From: Hordeum vulgare subsp. vulgare
Taxonomy: Eukaryota > Streptophyta > Magnoliopsida > Poales > Poaceae
Direction of reading: 5' to 3'
DNA length: 64,000 bases
NCBI RefSeq assembly: GCF_904849725.1
Contig: NC_058522.1
Span: 457,438,844-457,502,843 of the forward strand
A program made the position numbers and the translations under genes. Each line of letters starts with the position of its first letter. Positions within the stretch are counted from its first letter, which is position 1. Below, piece by piece: positions 22,374 to 32,387 of the stretch. Below the pieces are notes generated by a model, which searched no databases, was not told where the DNA came from, and saw nothing but the letters and a program-made list of their open reading frames with translations.

Positions 22374-23215
22374 GTAGGCGGAGAACAGCTGCGAGCGCCG
22401 CCTGGTAGGCGGCCTCAGCCTCCTGGTCCTCCTCGCTAACGACGGGCGGGGGCGGCGGAGGGCCTCCTGGCTTCACGTCGCGCACGCCATGTCGGCGATG
22501 CTCATCTTGCTCGACCATGAACCAGAGCTCCTAGTGGGGAAAGTCGATCGCGTAGGCAGGGTTGAGCCGTTGCTCCGGCGTCAGCAAACACCGATGGCGA
22601 CTCACCTCCTCTGCGTGCAACCATGCCGACCGTGGCACGGCCGACACCAGGATCCTCTCTAGATCCAGATGCTAGTGGTGCGGGAGGGTGACATCGGGGT
22701 ACGACAGCGGGACACAGTGCTCCCAGTGCCACCGCGCTTGGTGCATCGGGACGCTGACATGCTGGCGAGTCCGGCAGGGAGATCGCGCGGGGGTAGACGG
22801 GGGCCTTGCCCTTGTTTTGGAAGGAGCCGGCCATGGCACGCGATCCTAGGGTTTGGTCGCCGACGAGCTGGCGAGATGGGGATGGGTGGGTTCTGGAAGC
22901 AGATGAGGCCGAACCCACCGTACGCTCGGATTAAAAAAGGTCGACCGCGGCCGTTGACGCATGGGCCCGTGAAGGGCGGCTGTCATAAATTACGTTACCG
23001 CGTGTGGTTGGGACGGACACCGAGAGGACGCGCGCGTCCTCTTTCCGTCCGTGCCGATGCATTTCAATTCAAAATTTAGGACGAAAATGGATCGTCGCGG
23101 ACGCGTAGGGATGCGTTTTGACAATGGATCGGCGCGTTGCGCCATTATTTTGTCCACGCGGCAGCAAACAAACGTTGGCAAATGAAATAGGTCACCCCGT
23201 TGGAGCTGCTCTTAG
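22374..23215. mobile_element. GC-rich insert segment, possible PIF/Harbinger-type terminus at its right end
   Basis: This is a very GC-rich stretch with Pro-rich and Ala-rich open frames on minus (22,249-22,918) that I do not recognise and would not call a gene. It ends with GTTGGAGCTGCTC followed by TTA. That resembles the common grass Tourist/Harbinger terminus GAGCATCTCCAAC with a TTA target site. The left terminus was not found. Family assignment is tentative. Confidence 0.3.
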
Positions 23216-23349
23216 CATCTACCACTCGATAAACCAAACACCACATATTTCTTCTGGTACAATTACATGTAAACATACGTGCACAACCAACACATGCGCA
23301 ATCAAACATCACAAAAAAAATCACACTTCAAAATTTCATATATTTCATT

Positions 23350-23432
23350 ATTAAAATAAATGTCTCAACTTTATATTAATTTTAATATAAAGTTGTACTA
23401 ATCTTGAGACGCTTTATAGGATGAAGGGAGTA
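23350..23432. mobile_element. Partial Stowaway-type MITE
   Basis: It contains an inverted repeat from GTCTCAACTTTATATT to CTTGAGAC and ends in GATGAAGGGAGTA. This resembles one arm of grass Tc1/mariner MITEs, whose ends read CTCCCTCC..GGAGGGAG at a TA target. The left arm is not present. Confidence 0.4.
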
Positions 23433-23542
23433 TAACTTTGGGAAGAATACAAAATTCAAGTTCTTAGCAACCTTCCAGCTAGTAGGGTTTGATGCGCCGT
23501 TATGCAATGTAAACGTGCCCTTCTATCTTACATCTACGTGCA

Positions 23543-23881
23543 TCAAGGGAACCTGCAGAACTTGCACATGCACGCGATTGGATAGCATTTGGCCACCTGG
23601 GAGCACCTCCCCTGACAAAGAGGTTCGTCCTTGTTCTCAATGCGGCATGAATCGTCACAGTTGGTGGAATTGCATGGATCATGTGTCCCAACATATCTTC
23701 CAAAACAAGATTCTCCGGGTCTAGCATCTGCAAAAATATCATTTTGCGAACACGAGTATTAATAGAGAATCACACGTCAGATCAGTTGGCGAAGCATGTG
23801 GTACTATAGGAACAACCGAGTACCTGATGATGATGATAGCATGAGCAAGATTACAGTCATGCACATCAGGGCGGTCCTCAT
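23543..23881 (-). CDS. Two-exon gene for a small secreted cysteine-rich (defensin-like) peptide
   Basis: Exon 1 (23,881-23,824, minus) encodes 19 residues starting MRTALMCMTVILLML and ending in four serines: a short signal peptide. A canonical GT..AG intron of 96 bp (23,823-23,728, phase 1) follows. Exon 2 (23,727-23,543) stays open to TGA. The predicted product is 80 residues with 10 cysteines after the signal segment, spaced C-x10-C-x4-C-x3-C-x9-C-x3-C-x5-C-x4-C-x1-C-x2-C. The C-x3-C plus C-x1-C pairs fit the cysteine-stabilised alpha-beta pattern of plant defensin-like peptides, which also typically have one intron after the signal peptide. A TATA box lies about 80-90 bp upstream. No lesion is visible. 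It sits inside the insert in element A's 3' LTR, flanked by MITE remnants. The exact family is uncertain. Confidence 0.65.
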
Positions 23882-23960
23882 CTTGGCTAACGGCGGCGTT
23901 GATGATGGGAATTGAGGATGTTTTGTTTGACTTGTAGCAGAAAGAATAATATGGCTACCG

Positions 23961-23969
23961 TTTTATATA
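23961..23969 (-). promoter_or_regulatory. TATA box of the cysteine-rich peptide gene
   Basis: On minus this reads TATATAAAA, 80-88 bp upstream of the ATG at 23,881. A start site about 30 bp downstream would give a 5' leader of about 50 nt. The ATG context AAGATGA has A at -3. Confidence 0.55.
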
Positions 23970-24141
23970 AAGGAAGGGATTTCATTGATAATTTACATAT
24001 TCTCTATTAATTGTTGGAAACGCTATCGCTTTACTTATTAGTAGTATTTGATTTGATATGATTCTAATAGGAGAGTTGATTTCCAGCATGATATTTTCCC
24101 TATTTAACAAGAGGCCGCATCGCTTTACTAATTAATACTTC

Positions 24142-24298
24142 TTTGATTTTTAAATATAATTTTTTTAAAAGATTTCATTACATACTAACATATAAGGAGT
24201 AAAATGAGTTAATCTATACTCTAAAATATATCAATATACATTCATATGAAGTCCGTAGTAAAATTTCTTACAAAATTTATATTTAAAAATTAAGGGAG
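24142..24298. mobile_element. Degenerate Stowaway MITE
   Basis: The arms (TTTTAAATATAATTTTTTT and ATTTATATTTAAAAATTAAG) and the interior (GGAGTAAAATGAGTTAATCT, ACTCTAAAATATATC, ATATACATTCATATG) match the layout of the widespread Triticeae Stowaway/Thalos MITEs. The terminal GGGAG is retained on the right; the left end is eroded. Confidence 0.65.
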
Positions 24299-24319
24299 TT
24301 GTAGTTGACTCGATTGATT

Positions 24320-24637
24320 CTACCAGGAGAGTACATTATACTGTAGGCGCTCGTCTCGCTGAAAAAAGTCATAGTCGGGTCCGTCCGTCGTCACGACCTT
24401 CTTCGACGGCTCCGCTTCTCGCCACCCTCACCATCGCCCAAACCGCACCAACATACTCCGTCAGTCAGCATCTCCCCACTGCCCAAGTCAAAACCAGAAC
24501 CCATCTTGACGCTGTCCAACAGCACGATGAAACACTCATCGACCCAGCCGTTTGCCTTCCTCGGAGCCATTTTTTTCATCGGTGAGAGGTGAGCCAGCGA
24601 AAGTTTTGGGGGGGGGGGCTTGTTTATTCCCAGCGTA
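24320..24637 (-). other. GC-rich gene-like fragment at the right end of the insert
   Basis: A short minus-strand open frame (24,579-24,391) reads MAPRKANGWVDECFIVLLDS and stops after an Arg-rich tail. The composition resembles a grass gene 5' end, but no family is recognised and no splice continuation was found. A run of ten Gs (24,609-24,618) lies just before the junction with the LTR. It may be a captured gene fragment. Confidence 0.25.
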
Positions 24638-25506
24638 AGTAGTGTTGATTACTCTTTGTAGTTGATGCTAGTTGGATTACTTGGTGGAAGAGTTTATGTT
24701 CAGATCCTTGATGCTATTCATTACACCTCTGATCATGATTATGATTATGATTTGTGAGTAGTTACTTTTATTCCTGAGGGCATGGGATAAGTCATGCTGA
24801 TAATAGTCATGCGAATTTGATATTCGTTCGATATTTTGATATGGTGTATGTTGTTTTTCCTCTAGTGGTGTTATGTGAACGTCGACTACATAACACTTCA
24901 CCATATTTGGGCCTAGAGGAAGGCATTGGGGAGTAGTAAGTAGATGATGGGTTGCTGGAGTGACAGAAGCTTAAACCCCGGTCTATGCGTTGCTTCGTAA
25001 GGGGCTGATTTGGATCCACTAGTTTAATGCTATGGTTAGACGTTGTCTTAATTCTTCTTTTATAGTTGCGGATGCTTGCGAGAGAGGTTAATCATAAGTG
25101 GGATGCTTGTCCAAGTAAGGGCAGTACCCAAGCGTCGGTCCACCCACATATTAAACTATCAAAGTAACGAACGCGAATCATATGAACATGATGAAACTAG
25201 CATGACAGAAATTCCCGTGTGTCCTCGGGAGCGTTTTTCCTCCTATAAGACTTTGTTCAGGCTTGTCCCTTGCTACAAAGGGATTGGGCCACTTGCTGCA
25301 CCGTTGCTACTACTTGTTACTTGTTACTCTTTGCTTGCTACGTTTCACCTCGCTACACCATCACTTGTTACCGCTACTTTCAATGCTTGCAGTTATTACC
25401 TTGCTGAAATCCGTTTATCAGAGCCTTCTGCTCCTCGTTGGGTTCGACACTCTTACTTATCAAAAGGACTACGATTGATCCCCTATACTTGTGGATCATC
25501 AATCTT

Positions 25507-25540
25507 CAGGACGAAGATCGAAGGTTATTTCCATATCCTC
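25507..25540 (-). pseudogene. Exon of the CACTA-borne gene split by element A (upstream part)
   Basis: It follows an acceptor (ATTTCAG) at 25,541 and reads EDMEITFDLRP in frame with 13,055-12,964 after removal of one ATCTT copy. It shows that element A landed inside a formerly coding exon of the CACTA-borne gene. Confidence 0.5.
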
Positions 25541-25611
25541 CTGAAATCCACATGCCTATGCTAGAGCTTGCCAATTTGTGCACTCTAATTCTATGTTATT
25601 AACTGCATTCA

Positions 25612-25938
25612 TTACTTTAACCAGAAATGTGTGACCATGTTTAGTCCCCAGGTTAGCTCTCCTCGTCTCCATACTCTCGTGGTCTTCGAAACCGAGCCTC
25701 TCCAAGACATACCTTCTTGCTGGCAGGGGATGAACAAGTCAAATTTTAGAAAGTAGAAATTACACATTGAAGCAAAGAAACACAAGTCATGCTTAATTAC
25801 GAAAAAAAACTTGTTGTCATTGCGTATCGTACAAACAACGAAGGTCTCATCAAGCTTGATGCTGAAGAACCTGACGTTCCGTAGGTGAGGCGTGTCATCA
25901 TCGTCACACAGTTCACACTCCCAATCATCAACGGACAT
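25612..25938 (-). pseudogene. Possible first exon of the CACTA-borne gene
   Basis: ATG at 25,938 opens MSVDDWECELCDDDDTPH, then NVRFFSIKLDETFVVCTIRN up to about 25,812. Past that the frame continues but looks non-coding (Phe-rich). An acidic N-terminus with two cysteines is all that can be said. I infer that it belongs with the exons at 25,540, 13,055, 12,873 and 12,602 from order, strand and lack of other genes. Confidence 0.3.
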
Positions 25939-27110
25939 TTCCTGTGTTCATGATTCAAAAATTCCGCATGACCATTATTAAAATTAAGACATATTGAACG
26001 CCTAAAATTTGTCGGAATGGAAATGAATCAACATTCCGACAAAACATAGGCACTAGGAGGTGTTCGCTGCAATAACATACGTACACACATGTCCAAATAG
26101 ACCTAATTCAATATCGTTGACTTTCGGTCCGTCGAGACTTTCCTTAAATAACTCTCATATCTCATGGTATGTTGGTGCGCACTCTCTCACACTAATATGA
26201 TGGTGTATATCTGTTGGTGGACACTCTCTCACAGTAATATTTCGACCATCGGTGATGGACACATCTGCTCTCCTCTCCTTGTGCATTATACCGAGGTATA
26301 TATCGCAAGAAGAGAAGAGGAGAAAGTGGAGCCCAGTCCCGGACATGATGCCTCTCAAGGATGTCGCCGCTAAGTCGACGACGAGGATGCGGGTCGCGCA
26401 TCGTCGATGTCGAGAACAAATTCCTATGAGAACATTTTCTTATCGTTTAATGTTTTACTTTCTGGTTATCTTCTTAGAAACACGCGAACAATTTGTTTTT
26501 ATCATCAAAAACAATATATAAAACATGTCCAAATTAGTACTGCATGCCAAATTAATACTAATTTTTATTTGGACAGCAAGCATTTCATTTGAATGTGGGC
26601 ATCAAAACCATTTTTGTGACTCATTTTTTACTCAGTTTTTCTATTTCAGAGATGCTTAATTTCTAAAACTCATTTTTGACTTGGTTTTCTTATTAACCAT
26701 CTAATTTCACAAACAATTTCAGAAGCAATGTCGTAGCAAGAACGCTAGCAAGCAACCCTAGAAATGTCCTAGCAACAACCCTAGCAATCCACCGAAACCG
26801 TAGCAAGCAAACAGGCGGAGGAGGCGCCGGGATGCCTCGCCAGAGAAGAAGACAGTCGGCGCGCAGAGGAGGCGGCCGGAGGAGAAGTAGAGGTCAAGAT
26901 CAGGGTAGGGGTCGTGGTTGGGACCGGGGTCGAGGTCGTCGGGGCAACAGAGTGGTTCAAGGTCGGGGTCGGGGTCGCCGGGCAGCAAGAGTCGTCGGGG
27001 GCAGCAGAGAGTCGCGCGGGGTTGCGTTGGGAGGACCGGCGGTAGCGCAAGGGAGGGAGTGAGGAGGGAGAGAGGGAGAGAGTGAGGGGCGTGCGCGGGG
27101 AAGACGATAA
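25939..27110. other. CACTA interior without recognisable gene
   Basis: AT-rich to 26,760, then GC-rich with a degenerate GGGGTCG minisatellite (26,880-27,000). The minisatellite yields Arg/Gly-rich and Pro/Thr-rich frames on opposite strands. Neither looks like a real protein. Confidence 0.5.
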
Positions 27111-27119
27111 GTCCACGAG

Positions 27120-27480
27120 GGCGCTAATTAGTAGTAGCGCGGGGCCGAGAAGGGCGCTAGTGCTACAGCTTTAGCAGCAGCACTTTATTCTGGGCAGCGC
27201 TACTACTACACCTAGCGTCGGTGGACTCGTTGGGTCCCACTTAGCAGCAGCGCTTTATTCCAGTCGGTGCTACTGCTAAGATTCTTAGCAGTAGCGCTGT
27301 ATTTTGGGTTGCGCTACTACTAGAGCTGGCATCGGTGGACTCCTTGGATCCCACTTAGCAGTAGCGCTGCTTCTATTTCCAACGCTACTGCTAAGGCATC
27401 ACTTGTGGCGCTGTCCAAACCTAGTGCTACTGCTAATTAGCAGCAGCGTTGCATATTTTCCAGTGCTACTACTGATGTTC
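27120..27480. repeat. CACTA right subterminal repeats
   Basis: Many copies of TAGCAGTAGCGC-type motifs in both orientations lie next to the right terminus, mirroring 11,865-12,035. They include longer repeats around GGTGGACTC[CG]TTGG (27,218 and 27,325). Confidence 0.7.
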
Positions 27481-27506
27481 TACCTATAACCATTTCCCTA
27501 GCAGTG

Positions 27507-27900
27507 TGAACTTAACGTCGTAGTTGGTCATGCACCTATTTGCAAAGCGCCTAAATACATCCGGCACTTCACTCTTGTAAAGTAAAATATACATCCATGT
27601 ATATCAATAATAATCATCAATAATCACGAAGCCATATAAGTTTGAAGTGGTAGAGAAAGTGGAATAGTGAGTAGGGCCGAATAAGTCCATGTGGAGCAGC
27701 TTGAAGGGACGAGTGGTTGTCATGATTGTCTTCGAGGGATGTTTGGCCCTGGTCATCATCCCAGCTTCACACGCACCACATATATGATCTTTCTTCAACT
27801 TGACTCCCTCGACACCAATGATCAGATTCTTCTTGGCAAGAGTATGCAAGTTTCGCATGCCAACATGTCCTAGCCGTCGATGACATAGCTAGCATCCTGA
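27507..27900 (-). pseudogene. Copia pre-integrase domain and start of integrase
   Basis: It reads LAKKNLIIGVEGVKLKKD then CGACEAGMMTRAKHPS (the pre-integrase CxxC region) and FKLLHMDLFGPTHYSTF (the first catalytic Asp region of integrase). A stop follows (DDYY then TGA) before FRRFANRCMTNYDVKF at the CACTA junction. The same protein continues at 11,848 beyond the CACTA element. Confidence 0.8.
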
Positions 27901-28657
27901 AGCTTTTGCTAGAAGACATGTGTTGACATGTGCTCGTGAAGTGAAGTTTACCATGTATAGATCACCTCTTCGAAAACCTTCGAAGACTTTGGTTTTGTCT
28001 GAAGACGTTACACAACACATCAGAATTTGCCAAATATGACAAGCATGTCTAGTTCATAGATCAATGAGACATACATTAAGTTGTAACCAAGGGATTCGAC
28101 TAGAATCACTTTGTCCATGTGTCAATCTCTTGTAATAGCAACTCCACCTAGTCCGAGTACTTTGCTGCTACTTTTGTGAGCAAAGACGGTGTGATCGTTG
28201 TTAGGAGGACGAAGAGTTGAATGCATCAATATGCTTTGGTCCCCAGTCATGTGACTAGTGCATCCACTATCCAGAATCCACTCAGTTCGATTGGATTTTT
28301 CTTCCTGCATTGAGATTTAGTCTTGTTCACCAAGGGGTGCAGCAGTAACATGCATCGATGAAGATATTGCAGTTTATTGTTTACAGTAAAATCGGATGAT
28401 ATAGATGGTAAAACCATTTTCATTAGATTTTTTGTGTCCAAACAAGAATGTTTTCGGGCCTTCGGATATAATGTTCAAGTTATATCATATTCAATCTGGA
28501 GACCCGATGTTGCCTGAAGATATTAGTTCTTATTAACCACCCACATTTGGAGGGGTGGCTTAGAAGCAATACCCTTAGTGCAGAATCATAGAATTTAGGC
28601 AATGAAGCCCTTATGCTCTTATGTAAATAGCCCTAATAGTCTTATGTACATAGCGGT
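27901..28657 (-). pseudogene. Copia protease region
   Basis: The copia aspartic protease motif WILDSGCTSHMTGD is readable at about 28,280-28,240, followed by VFAHKSSSKVLGLGGVAITR. The remaining stretch toward 28,657 and 27,901 is broken by indels and stops. Confidence 0.75.
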
Positions 28658-31062
28658 TCATAGCAGTTCATAGCGGTTCACAAGAGGGTTGGAGTCCTCA
28701 AAAGAATATGCAGAGAAATTCTTAGTCTTATGTACATAGCGGTTCATGTCGTAGTGCTCATACTCGTGAGTCTTTTCAGTTCTTCTGTGCAAAACATAGT
28801 TGTTAGCACGATCATATGAAGATCTTTTTCTTCCTGAAGACTTTGATTTGGGGTCTGTCTTCTTACTAAGAGATGTCATCATGACATTTATAGGAAAATT
28901 CTCAAGAATACATTTGGGTGCCCAGATCCTCTTCATAGGAGAATTGTTCCTGCAGTTAGTTCCAATGAATCTTGCAAACATTTCACCATTTTGATATTTT
29001 AACAATTTATGATTGGAGTCGAAAGACACATCAATGATGACGGGGTTAGCACAGTTAAAACCATATAATGTAAATGGATCAACTGAAGGACCTTTTGTAG
29101 CAACCCATGTAATTTTGGGATACTGCTCAGGCTTCGAGTAAGATCCATCAACATTGATGTTTCTTTCAAACCAACACCCTCTTTCCTAGGGTTCTTGTTC
29201 AAGTTCATCTTTTTGAGGACATCACAAAGAATGTGATGACCCTTCAAACTTTTGTGCATGCCTCTCTCAAGCAATGTCTTCAACCTGTCATTTTCATTAG
29301 TGATAGCAGAGGTTTCCTCACATGAGGGGTTAGATACCATAGATAGAGTTGAAAATAATGCATTTTCAAAAGCATTTGAATCACTAGCTTCTCGAGCAAG
29401 GAATTTTAAGCATGGAGCATTAAATTCATCCAGAGTAGTACTGATGTGTTCCGCTTGGAGTGAGTCGTTTTCCTTCCGAGGGTCTTCATGACCTTCTCTC
29501 AACTTCTCTAGATCTTGCTTCTTTGAATATATTCATAATAAAGCTTCTCATTATCAGTTGTGAGAATATCATGATGACCTTGGAGATCCTCAAACCTTGA
29601 ACAAAGACTTTTCATGTCTTAAACCATAGTTACTTTCATACTCGTCTCGCCACATAGAAGGTCATCACTTTTCTCTAGAGATTTTTGCATTTTCTCCATA
29701 ACATTTTGTTGTTTAGTGTAAATTTTGACAACCTTAGAATATCTAGGTTTCAGGTCATCATCAGATTAATCTTCGCTATCATAGTCATGTCGTGAAGATT
29801 TTGAGGATACCTTGGAGCCTTTTGCCATGAAGTAGTAGGCTCGGGCATAGTCGTCGTCACTGGCTTCAGTGTTGATGATAGGACCATTATCTTTGGGTTC
29901 AAAGATAGACATGGCGATGAATGCATAAGCCATATCCAAACCAGCAACTTCAGAATCACACTCCTCTTGAGATTCCTCTGCAGCTTCTGACTCAGATTCG
30001 GCTTCATAATCCATTTCCTTGCCAATAAAAGCATGAGATATGCCACATGAGATCTTCTTGTGTGATGAAGACTTAGACGAAGACTTCGTATGCTTCTTCT
30101 TGTTTTTGTTGTTCATCAGAATCATAGTCTTTGCCCTTCTTCTTGGACTCCTTCTCCCATCAAGGACAATCAACGCTGAAGTGGCCTACTTTCTTGCACT
30201 TGTGAAAGGTTTGCTTCTTGTTATCACACGAAGACATTTCTCCCGACTTCTTGGAGTCATGCCTTGAATATTTTCCAAAGTGCTTGTACTTGGCAAACTT
30301 ACAAAACTTCATTACAAGCAGAGCGATTTCTTTGCCAATGTCTTGAGCACCATTGGAACTACCTTCTAATTCTTCTTCTTCACATGAAGATACTGATCTT
30401 TCCTTCAGGGCACGAGGGCAACCATAAGTGGAACCATAGATTTCCCTCTTCTCAACTTGTTGGAACTCATGGGTGTTCAGCCTATCAAGGATATTAGGAG
30501 GATCTAATTCCTTGAAGTTAGGGCATTCTTGGATCATGAGGGAGAGAGTGTCAAAGGAACTATCAAGAGACCTCAATATCTTCTTCACAAATTCATGTTT
30601 GGTGATATCAGTGGCGCCAAGATCATTCAACTCATTTGAGATTTTTTTGAGTCGATCAAATGTGACGTGGTCATTTTTGTTGTGAAGCCTCTTGAAGTGG
30701 TTGAACAGGTTGTGAAGTACATCAACACGTGAGTCTTGTTTAGATGAGACACCTTCATTGACTTTGGAAAGACATTCCCAAATTTGCATCGCAATACCCA
30801 CACGACTCAGACGGCCATACTGTCCTTTCTCCACATGAACACAGATGATGTTCTTGGCGGTCGAATTCGGATGAACAAATCTCTCCACATCAGCAATAGT
30901 GACACCTTCACCAACCTTGGGAATGTCAGCCATGACGACATGCAAGAGGTTGTTGTCAATGGCTTCGAGATGCATCCGCATCTTGTTGTTCCAGTAGGGG
31001 TAGTCTGAGCCATCGAAGACTGGGCATACAACAGGGACCTTGATTACCCGTGCAGTTGACAT
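28658..31062 (-). pseudogene. Sirevirus-like copia gag
   Basis: ATG at 31,062 starts MSTARVIKVPVVCPVFDGSD and a gag core with YWNNKMRMHLEAIDN, typical of Sirevirus/Maximus-type copia gag. It is open to 30,160. The zinc knuckle C-x2-C-x4-H-x4-C has Phe in place of the first Cys (FHKCKKVGHFSVDC). Coding then continues in shifted frames: Ser/acid-rich 30,173-29,766, coiled-coil-like 29,502-28,999 with GMHKSLKGHHILCDVLKK, then 29,029-28,658. Broken by several indels. Confidence 0.75.
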
Positions 31063-31112
31063 GGCTAAAACTCCAGGTTGTTAATCAAGACATAGAACAA
31101 GGGAGTACCTTT

Positions 31113-31123
31113 CTATGATGCCA
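31113..31123 (-). other. Copia primer binding site
   Basis: On minus TGGCATCATAG follows the LTR end by 6 nt. It resembles TGGTATCAGAG, the initiator-tRNA-Met site used by most copia elements, with two substitutions. Confidence 0.6.
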
Positions 31124-31129
31124 ATTGAA

Positions 31130-32387
31130 TGTGGTAGTTATCGACTAGAGGGGGGTGAATATGCAATTTTTATGGAAAACTTTGAAACAGTAAATATCTT
31201 CAAGTGAGCAGAGACGATTCAGGATCACACAAGGATAACAGTAAATGATCTTGGCATGACATGCACTAAGATGAATACATTCACACAAGTATGTCATAGT
31301 CATCATGCAAACGGAATTGTATCAAAAATAAACTACAGTAATACGAAGACAAATGCAGATCAGATGAATGTCTTCACTTTTAGAACATGCAAGCAATGGC
31401 TTCACATTACTAAGTTGTATGTAAAGGAGTGGAAAGATAGAACCAGTAGCTTGACGAAGACTCCGGATTTGTTGGACCAATTCCAGTTGTTGTGATAAAT
31501 GTACGTCTAGTTAGGGAGGCTGAGATTTACTCACAAGACCTCGCCCAATCACCTAGGTAAGTCTCCGGGGTATACTTTTAAAACCCGTACAAACTTGGTC
31601 ACCCGACAATCCACAATGACTCTTGGATGATCTAGACCACGATGCCTAACCGTGTGGAAGATCATAGTCTTCAAGTGTAACAAGTCCTCGATTCTCTCGG
31701 AACAAAATTCGTTCGGTGATGCTCAAACACTCTGACTCTAGATGTTTGGGTTTATCCTCGCAGGATAGCTCTCTCTCTCAATGTCTCCGAGGTGGGTTGA
31801 TCCAAAACAACAACAACTATATCTAACTCTGAGAAACCACCAACTTATGGTGGAGGGGTGGGCTATTTATAACAGGCAACCCGACATGATATGACCAAAC
31901 TGATCGTAGGTTAATGGCAACCTACATGTGTCACAACGGTATGAATTCAAAGACTCGTGCGGCAACATTACTTGGGCTACAAGCAATACTAACTCAACCA
32001 ACTCTGGACGAGATTTCCTCTCATTGTCTCCACTTGAATACATAGGTATATGGGTTGAGCATCACATCAGCTTCTGACTTCGATCACTTTGACCCCACTT
32101 AAAAGTACAGTGGTTCCTATGACTAAAAGTCAAAGAAAAAAACAACCAAAATACTTCATCTTTGTGTTCCATTATCTTCAAGTGATTATCTTTGTGTACC
32201 ACCAATGGATTCAGCCATTATTGATGTCTTCGGACATTTTTAGGGGTCGTATTCGATGGTTAAACCGAATCTCTAGGGACTTTTATGTCTGTTATCCTGT
32301 GAACTCACACAAACACATTAGTCCCTCAACCACGTTTGTCTTCAATCCTACAAAACCAACCTAGGGGTAGCATTAGATGCACTTACA
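31130..32387 (-). repeat. 5' LTR of the Sirevirus-like copia element
   Basis: On minus it starts TGTAAGTGCATCTAATGC at 32,387 and ends CGATAACTACCACA at 31,130, about 1,258 bp. The stretch ATATTCACCCCCCTCTAGTC near the inner end is typical of Triticeae Maximus-type LTRs. The matching 3' LTR is not in the window. The outermost part (from about 32,172) plus its flank is duplicated at 32,694-33,070. Confidence 0.7.

Larger units (their letters stand above)
13056..25501 (+). mobile_element. Athila-lineage gypsy retrotransposon A, full length with insertion in its 3' LTR
   Basis: Both LTRs begin TGATACGTCCATTTTGCATC and end in CATCA. The 5-bp target duplication ATCTT is at 13,051-13,055 and 25,502-25,506. 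PBS, gag-protease, RT, RNase H, integrase, a third ORF and a polypurine tract are all present in order. The coding region has several stops and frameshifts. The 3' LTR is interrupted by an insert at about 22,374-24,637. Total 12.4 kb; about 10.2 kb without the insert. Confidence 0.9.
21727..25501 (+). repeat. 3' LTR of Athila element A, interrupted
   Basis: The first half (21,727-22,373) and second half (24,638-25,501) together match the 5' LTR. The interruption at about 22,374-24,637 is a 2.26-kb mosaic insert. The junctions are not clean: about a dozen LTR bases around the insertion point are altered or missing, so no target duplication longer than GTA can be claimed. Confidence 0.85.
11849..27506. 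mobile_element. CACTA (En/Spm-type) DNA transposon carrying a nested retrotransposon
   Basis: Left terminus CACTACTAGCAAAAACCC and right terminus (reverse complement) CACTGCTAGGGAAATGG are short imperfect inverted repeats. Both are flanked by the 3-bp duplication TGA (11,846-11,848 and 27,507-27,509), as expected for CACTA elements. Subtraction of one TGA leaves the interrupted copia integrase open across the join. Without element A (12.4 kb) the transposon is only about 3.2 kb. I see no transposase, so it is probably non-autonomous. It contains a degraded multi-exon minus-strand gene. Confidence 0.85.

Noticed and set aside
22249..22918. Two overlapping Pro/Ala-rich minus-strand frames as a captured gene
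   Set aside because: No domain, start or splice structure; composition alone explains the open frames.
23500..23742. Single 80-codon minus-strand frame overlapping the cysteine-rich gene
   Set aside because: It is in a different frame from the spliced gene, and its start falls within the intron. The two-exon reading with signal peptide and cysteine pattern is far better supported.
24609..24618. Poly-G run as a telomere- or G4-type signal
   Set aside because: A single short homopolymer next to a junction; no repeated G-tract pattern.
22374..24637. Helitron explanation for the insert in element A's 3' LTR
   Set aside because: A CTAG can be found at one border on minus, but the A/T insertion context and a TC start at the other end are not convincing.
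26781..27116. Arg/Gly-rich (+) and Pro/Thr-rich (-) frames near the CACTA right end
   Set aside because: Both come from a GGGGTCG minisatellite; no start context, splice signals or homology can be argued.
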